Assembly: GCA_016213305.1 (NCBI GenBank)
Contig: JACRAV010000252.1
Span: forward strand, 1-7,271
Source of the DNA: Candidatus Zixiibacteriota bacterium
GTDB taxonomy: Bacteria; Zixibacteria; MSB-5A5; GN15; FEB-12
Direction: 5' to 3'
DNA length: 7,271 bases
A program made the position numbers and the translations under genes. Every line of letters starts with the position of its first letter. The first letter of the stretch is position 1. Below the pieces are notes generated by a model. The model was not told the origin of the DNA, ran no database searches, and was given only the letters and a program-made list of their open reading frames with translations. Of this stretch, positions 5,317 through 7,271 are shown one piece after another.

Positions 5317-6222
5317 ATGAGCGAACTGATTCAGCAGATTATCAACGGCGTCTCTCTGGGGGCCATTTATGCCCTGATTGCGCTGGGATACACCATGGTG
5401 TACGGCATCCTGCGGTTCATCAACTTCGCCCATTCCGATGTCTTCATGGTCGGCGCCTTCATCGGGTACTACATATCACCTTATATCGTTCCGTGGTGCG
5501 GCAACAACTGGGTGATCGCAGGCCCCCTGGTGTTGCTGGTGGCGATGCTCGGATGCGCCATCCTGGGGGTGACCATCGAGAAACTGGCCTACCGCCCTCT
5601 GCGGCCTCGATCCAAGCTGACCGTTCTTATCACCGCCATTGGAGTTTCCCTCTTTTTGGAGTTTGGCGGCCAGCTGGTCTTCGGCCCCGACCCCAAGCGG
5701 TTCCCCACCCTGTTTCCGTCGGTGAGCGTGTTTAAGGCAGGCGGGGTCGAAGTCAACTCGAACACGGTGGTGGTAATTGTCACGGCCATCTTCCTTATGC
5801 TTTTGCTACGGTTCATCGTGTTCAAGACCAAGATGGGGACGGCGATGCGGGCGGTATCGTACAATTTCAACGCCGCCGCGCTGATGGGAATCAATATCGA
5901 TACGGTGGTGTCGTTCACTTTTGTTCTGGGATCGAGTTTGGCCGCGGCCGCGGCGATTTTGTACGCCTCGATCTATTCCAAGGTTGATCCGCTCATGGGT
6001 GTGTATCCCGGACTCAAGGCGTTTGTCGCGGCGGTACTCGGTGGGATCGGAAATCTGGCCGGTGCGGCGCTGGGCGGGTTGATCATCGGGCTGACCGAAA
6101 CATTTGTCACCGGATATATTTCGTCGACTTTCCGCGACGCCATCGCCTTCTCCATCCTCATCCTGATACTCTTGTTCAGGCCGTCCGGACTCCTCGGCAA
6201 ACGCGAATCGGAGAAAGTGTGA
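5317..6222 (+). CDS. livH: branched-chain amino acid-type ABC transporter permease LivH
   Basis: The product has 301 residues, as usual for LivH. It is a multi-spanning inner-membrane protein, one half of the LivH/LivM channel. Diagnostic segments are the N-terminal LIQQIINGVSLGAIYALIALG (near 4-24), GYTMVYGILRFINFAHSD (24-41, where most relatives have NFAHGD), EKLAYRPLRPRS (88-99), the ATPase-coupling loop around MRAVSYNFNAAALMGIN (177-193), and the C-terminal VAAVLGGIGNLAGAALGG (237-254) and LLFRPSGLLG (285-294). The start fits the family N-terminus exactly, but the bases before it (CTTGTCCCCCGAACC) hold no Shine-Dalgarno, so initiation may be SD-independent. It follows the intrinsic terminator by 27 bases and its TGA overlaps the livM ATG by one base, so the two permeases are translationally coupled. 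Confidence 0.95.
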   Translation: MSELIQQIINGVSLGAIYALIALGYTMVYGILRFINFAHSDVFMVGAFIGYYISPYIVPWCGNNWVIAGPLVLLVAMLGCAILGVTIEKLAYRPLRPRSKLTVLITAIGVSLFLEFGGQLVFGPDPKRFPTLFPSVSVFKAGGVEVNSNTVVVIVTAIFLMLLLRFIVFKTKMGTAMRAVSYNFNAAALMGINIDTVVSFTFVLGSSLAAAAAILYASIYSKVDPLMGVYPGLKAFVAAVLGGIGNLAGAALGGLIIGLTETFVTGYISSTFRDAIAFSILILILLFRPSGLLGKRESEKV

Positions 6223-7199
6223 TGGCCTTCTTGACGGAACATCGCTCTCAACTCTGGCTGGTTGTCGCTCTGGCGGCTTGTTTTGTGCTGTCGCTGTTTG
6301 AGCATTCAATTAGTCCCTACTACTATACGGTGATCATTTACATCGGTGTGAATATCATCCTTGCCTCGAGTCTCAATCTGATCAACGGCTTCGCCGGCCA
6401 GTTTTCACTGGGTCATGCGGGATTCATGGCGATCGGCGCTTATACCTCGGCCTACTGCACACAGACCTTCCAGGCCCAACCCGATACGCTGAGCGGCAAC
6501 GTGTTGTTCCTGATTGCCCTGCTGATTGCCGGCCTGGTGGCGGCGGTGTTCGGTGTACTGGTTGGCATTCCGAGCTTGCGGCTCAAAGGGGATTATCTGG
6601 CGATTGTCACCCTTGGCTTCGGTGAAATTATTCGCGTGATCATCCAGAATCTCGACTTTCTCGGCGGCGCGCGGGGATTTACCGGTATTCCCGAGATCAC
6701 CAATTTCGCGTGGGTGTTCTGCCTGGCCGCGGTGCTCATTTTCATGATCGCCAATCTGGTCCGTTCGACGTACGGCAAGGGGTTTCTGGCGGTCGCCGAC
6801 GACGAGATCAGCGCCGAAGCGATGGGAATTAATTCGACCTACTACAAGGTTGTCGCCTTTGTCACGGGAGCGTTTTTCGCCGGAATGGCCGGCGGGTTGT
6901 ACGCACATTTTGTCACCTATGTCAATCCGGCCCAGTTCGGATTCATCAAATCGATTGAACTGGTGGTGATGGTCATTGTCGGCGGGATGGGGAATACAAT
7001 CGGGGTAATTCTCGCCGCCGCCCTGTTGACCATACTTCCCGAAGCCCTGCGCCCGATCGCCCAGTATCGCATGGTGATTTATTCGCTCATGCTGGTGATC
7101 ATCATGATCACCCGTCCGCAGGGATTGTTCGGGCACGGTCTCTGGATGAAGAAAATGTGGCGGCGGTACGCCCACGCTCCCAGGGGAGCCGAGTCATAG
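6222..7199 (+). CDS. livM: branched-chain amino acid-type ABC transporter permease LivM
   Basis: The product has 325 residues and is the second inner-membrane permease half. Family marks in order: LNLINGFAGQFSLGHAGFMA (51-70), GAYTSAY (72-78), GIPSLRLKGDYLAIVTLG (115-132), GEIIRVI (134-140), GARGFTGIP (149-157), the ATPase-coupling loop with ADDEISAEAMGIN (192-204), GMAGGLYAHF (221-230), ELVVMVIVGGMGN (246-258) and TRPQGLFG (297-304). About eight to ten hydrophobic segments are visible. GTG at 6219 and ATG at 6222 are adjacent possible starts; the ATG is preferred because GGAG (6210-6213) lies eight bases upstream and the ATG overlaps the livH stop in the usual TGATG arrangement. A short basic tail (KKMWRRYAHAPRG) lies after the last membrane segment on the side expected to face the cytoplasm. 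Confidence 0.95.
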   Translation: MAFLTEHRSQLWLVVALAACFVLSLFEHSISPYYYTVIIYIGVNIILASSLNLINGFAGQFSLGHAGFMAIGAYTSAYCTQTFQAQPDTLSGNVLFLIALLIAGLVAAVFGVLVGIPSLRLKGDYLAIVTLGFGEIIRVIIQNLDFLGGARGFTGIPEITNFAWVFCLAAVLIFMIANLVRSTYGKGFLAVADDEISAEAMGINSTYYKVVAFVTGAFFAGMAGGLYAHFVTYVNPAQFGFIKSIELVVMVIVGGMGNTIGVILAAALLTILPEALRPIAQYRMVIYSLMLVIIMITRPQGLFGHGLWMKKMWRRYAHAPRGAES

Positions 7200-7202
7200 G
7201 CC

Positions 7203-7271
7203 ATGGCTGAATCGATCCTGTCACTGCGCAAATGCACGATGCGCTTCGGCGGTCTGACGGCGGTCTCCGAG
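7203..7271 (+). CDS. livG: ABC transporter ATP-binding protein LivG, N-terminal fragment
   Basis: The ATG at 7203, three bases after the livM stop, opens a frame that runs to the right edge for 23 codons: MAESILSLRKC, then TMRFGGLTAVSE. The segment L-x-K-x-x-M-R-FGGLTAVS matches the first strands of LivG-type ATPases, where an aromatic before GG stacks on the ATP base. The Walker A and later motifs lie beyond the window. AGGGGAG (7182-7188) is a purine-rich stretch 14 bases upstream, rather distant, so translation is probably coupled to livM. LivF would be expected next. Confidence 0.88.
   Translation, partial: MAESILSLRKCTMRFGGLTAVSE

Noticed and set aside
4719..5318. Minus-strand frame of 199 codons across the end of livK and the terminator
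   Set aside because: It is antisense to livK, crosses the terminator hairpin, and shows no family likeness.
5806..6309. Minus-strand frame of 167 codons opposite livH
   Set aside because: It is antisense to a complete and well-conserved permease gene.
6405..7175. Minus-strand frame of 256 codons, rich in His, Asp and Gln
   Set aside because: It is the antisense shadow of livM; its composition is what hydrophobic codons give when read on the other strand.

Overview
The window shows an uncultured-type bacterial chromosome of moderately high GC. It combines a hybrid Ser/Thr kinase–TolB-like–TPR regulator, Cys-anchored lipoproteins, sigma70-like promoters with perfect TTGACA -35 boxes, and intergenic spacers full of short dispersed palindromes. 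That mix is typical of deep-branching FCB-group or related lineages (Zixibacteria-like, Gemmatimonadota-like, Acidobacteria-like). This placement is inference from gene style only; the window holds no rRNA or other phylogenetic marker.

Layout. Positions 1-2164 (minus) hold one long open reading frame whose C-terminus lies beyond the left edge: a eukaryote-like Ser/Thr protein kinase, then a TolB/FlgO-like domain, then TPR repeats. Positions 2165-2772 are a 608-base spacer with no convincing gene. It contains a candidate kinase promoter, at least six short perfect or near-perfect inverted repeats of different sequence, a short direct repeat, and a probable terminator for the gene to its right. 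Positions 2773-3888 (minus) encode a beta-propeller lipoprotein of unknown function. A 182-base divergent spacer (3889-4070) carries two outward-facing promoters, both with TTGACA. From 4071 to the right edge on the plus strand runs a branched-chain amino acid-type (HAAT family) ABC importer operon: substrate-binding lipoprotein (livK-like), a strong intrinsic terminator, permease livH, permease livM, and the first 23 codons of the ATPase livG.

How the genes work together. The livK-like lipoprotein would capture a branched-chain or related amino acid outside the inner membrane and deliver it to the LivH/LivM permease pair. Import would be powered by LivG and, presumably, a LivF encoded beyond the right edge. 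The terminator between the binding protein and the permeases fits the common arrangement in which more binding protein than permease is made. The kinase and the propeller lipoprotein have their own promoters and no evident mechanistic link to the transporter.

Overall the coding content is ordinary. The least explained parts are the palindrome-rich spacer and the propeller lipoprotein. I see no sign of a CRISPR array, prophage, transposase, tRNA or a clearly new multi-gene system.
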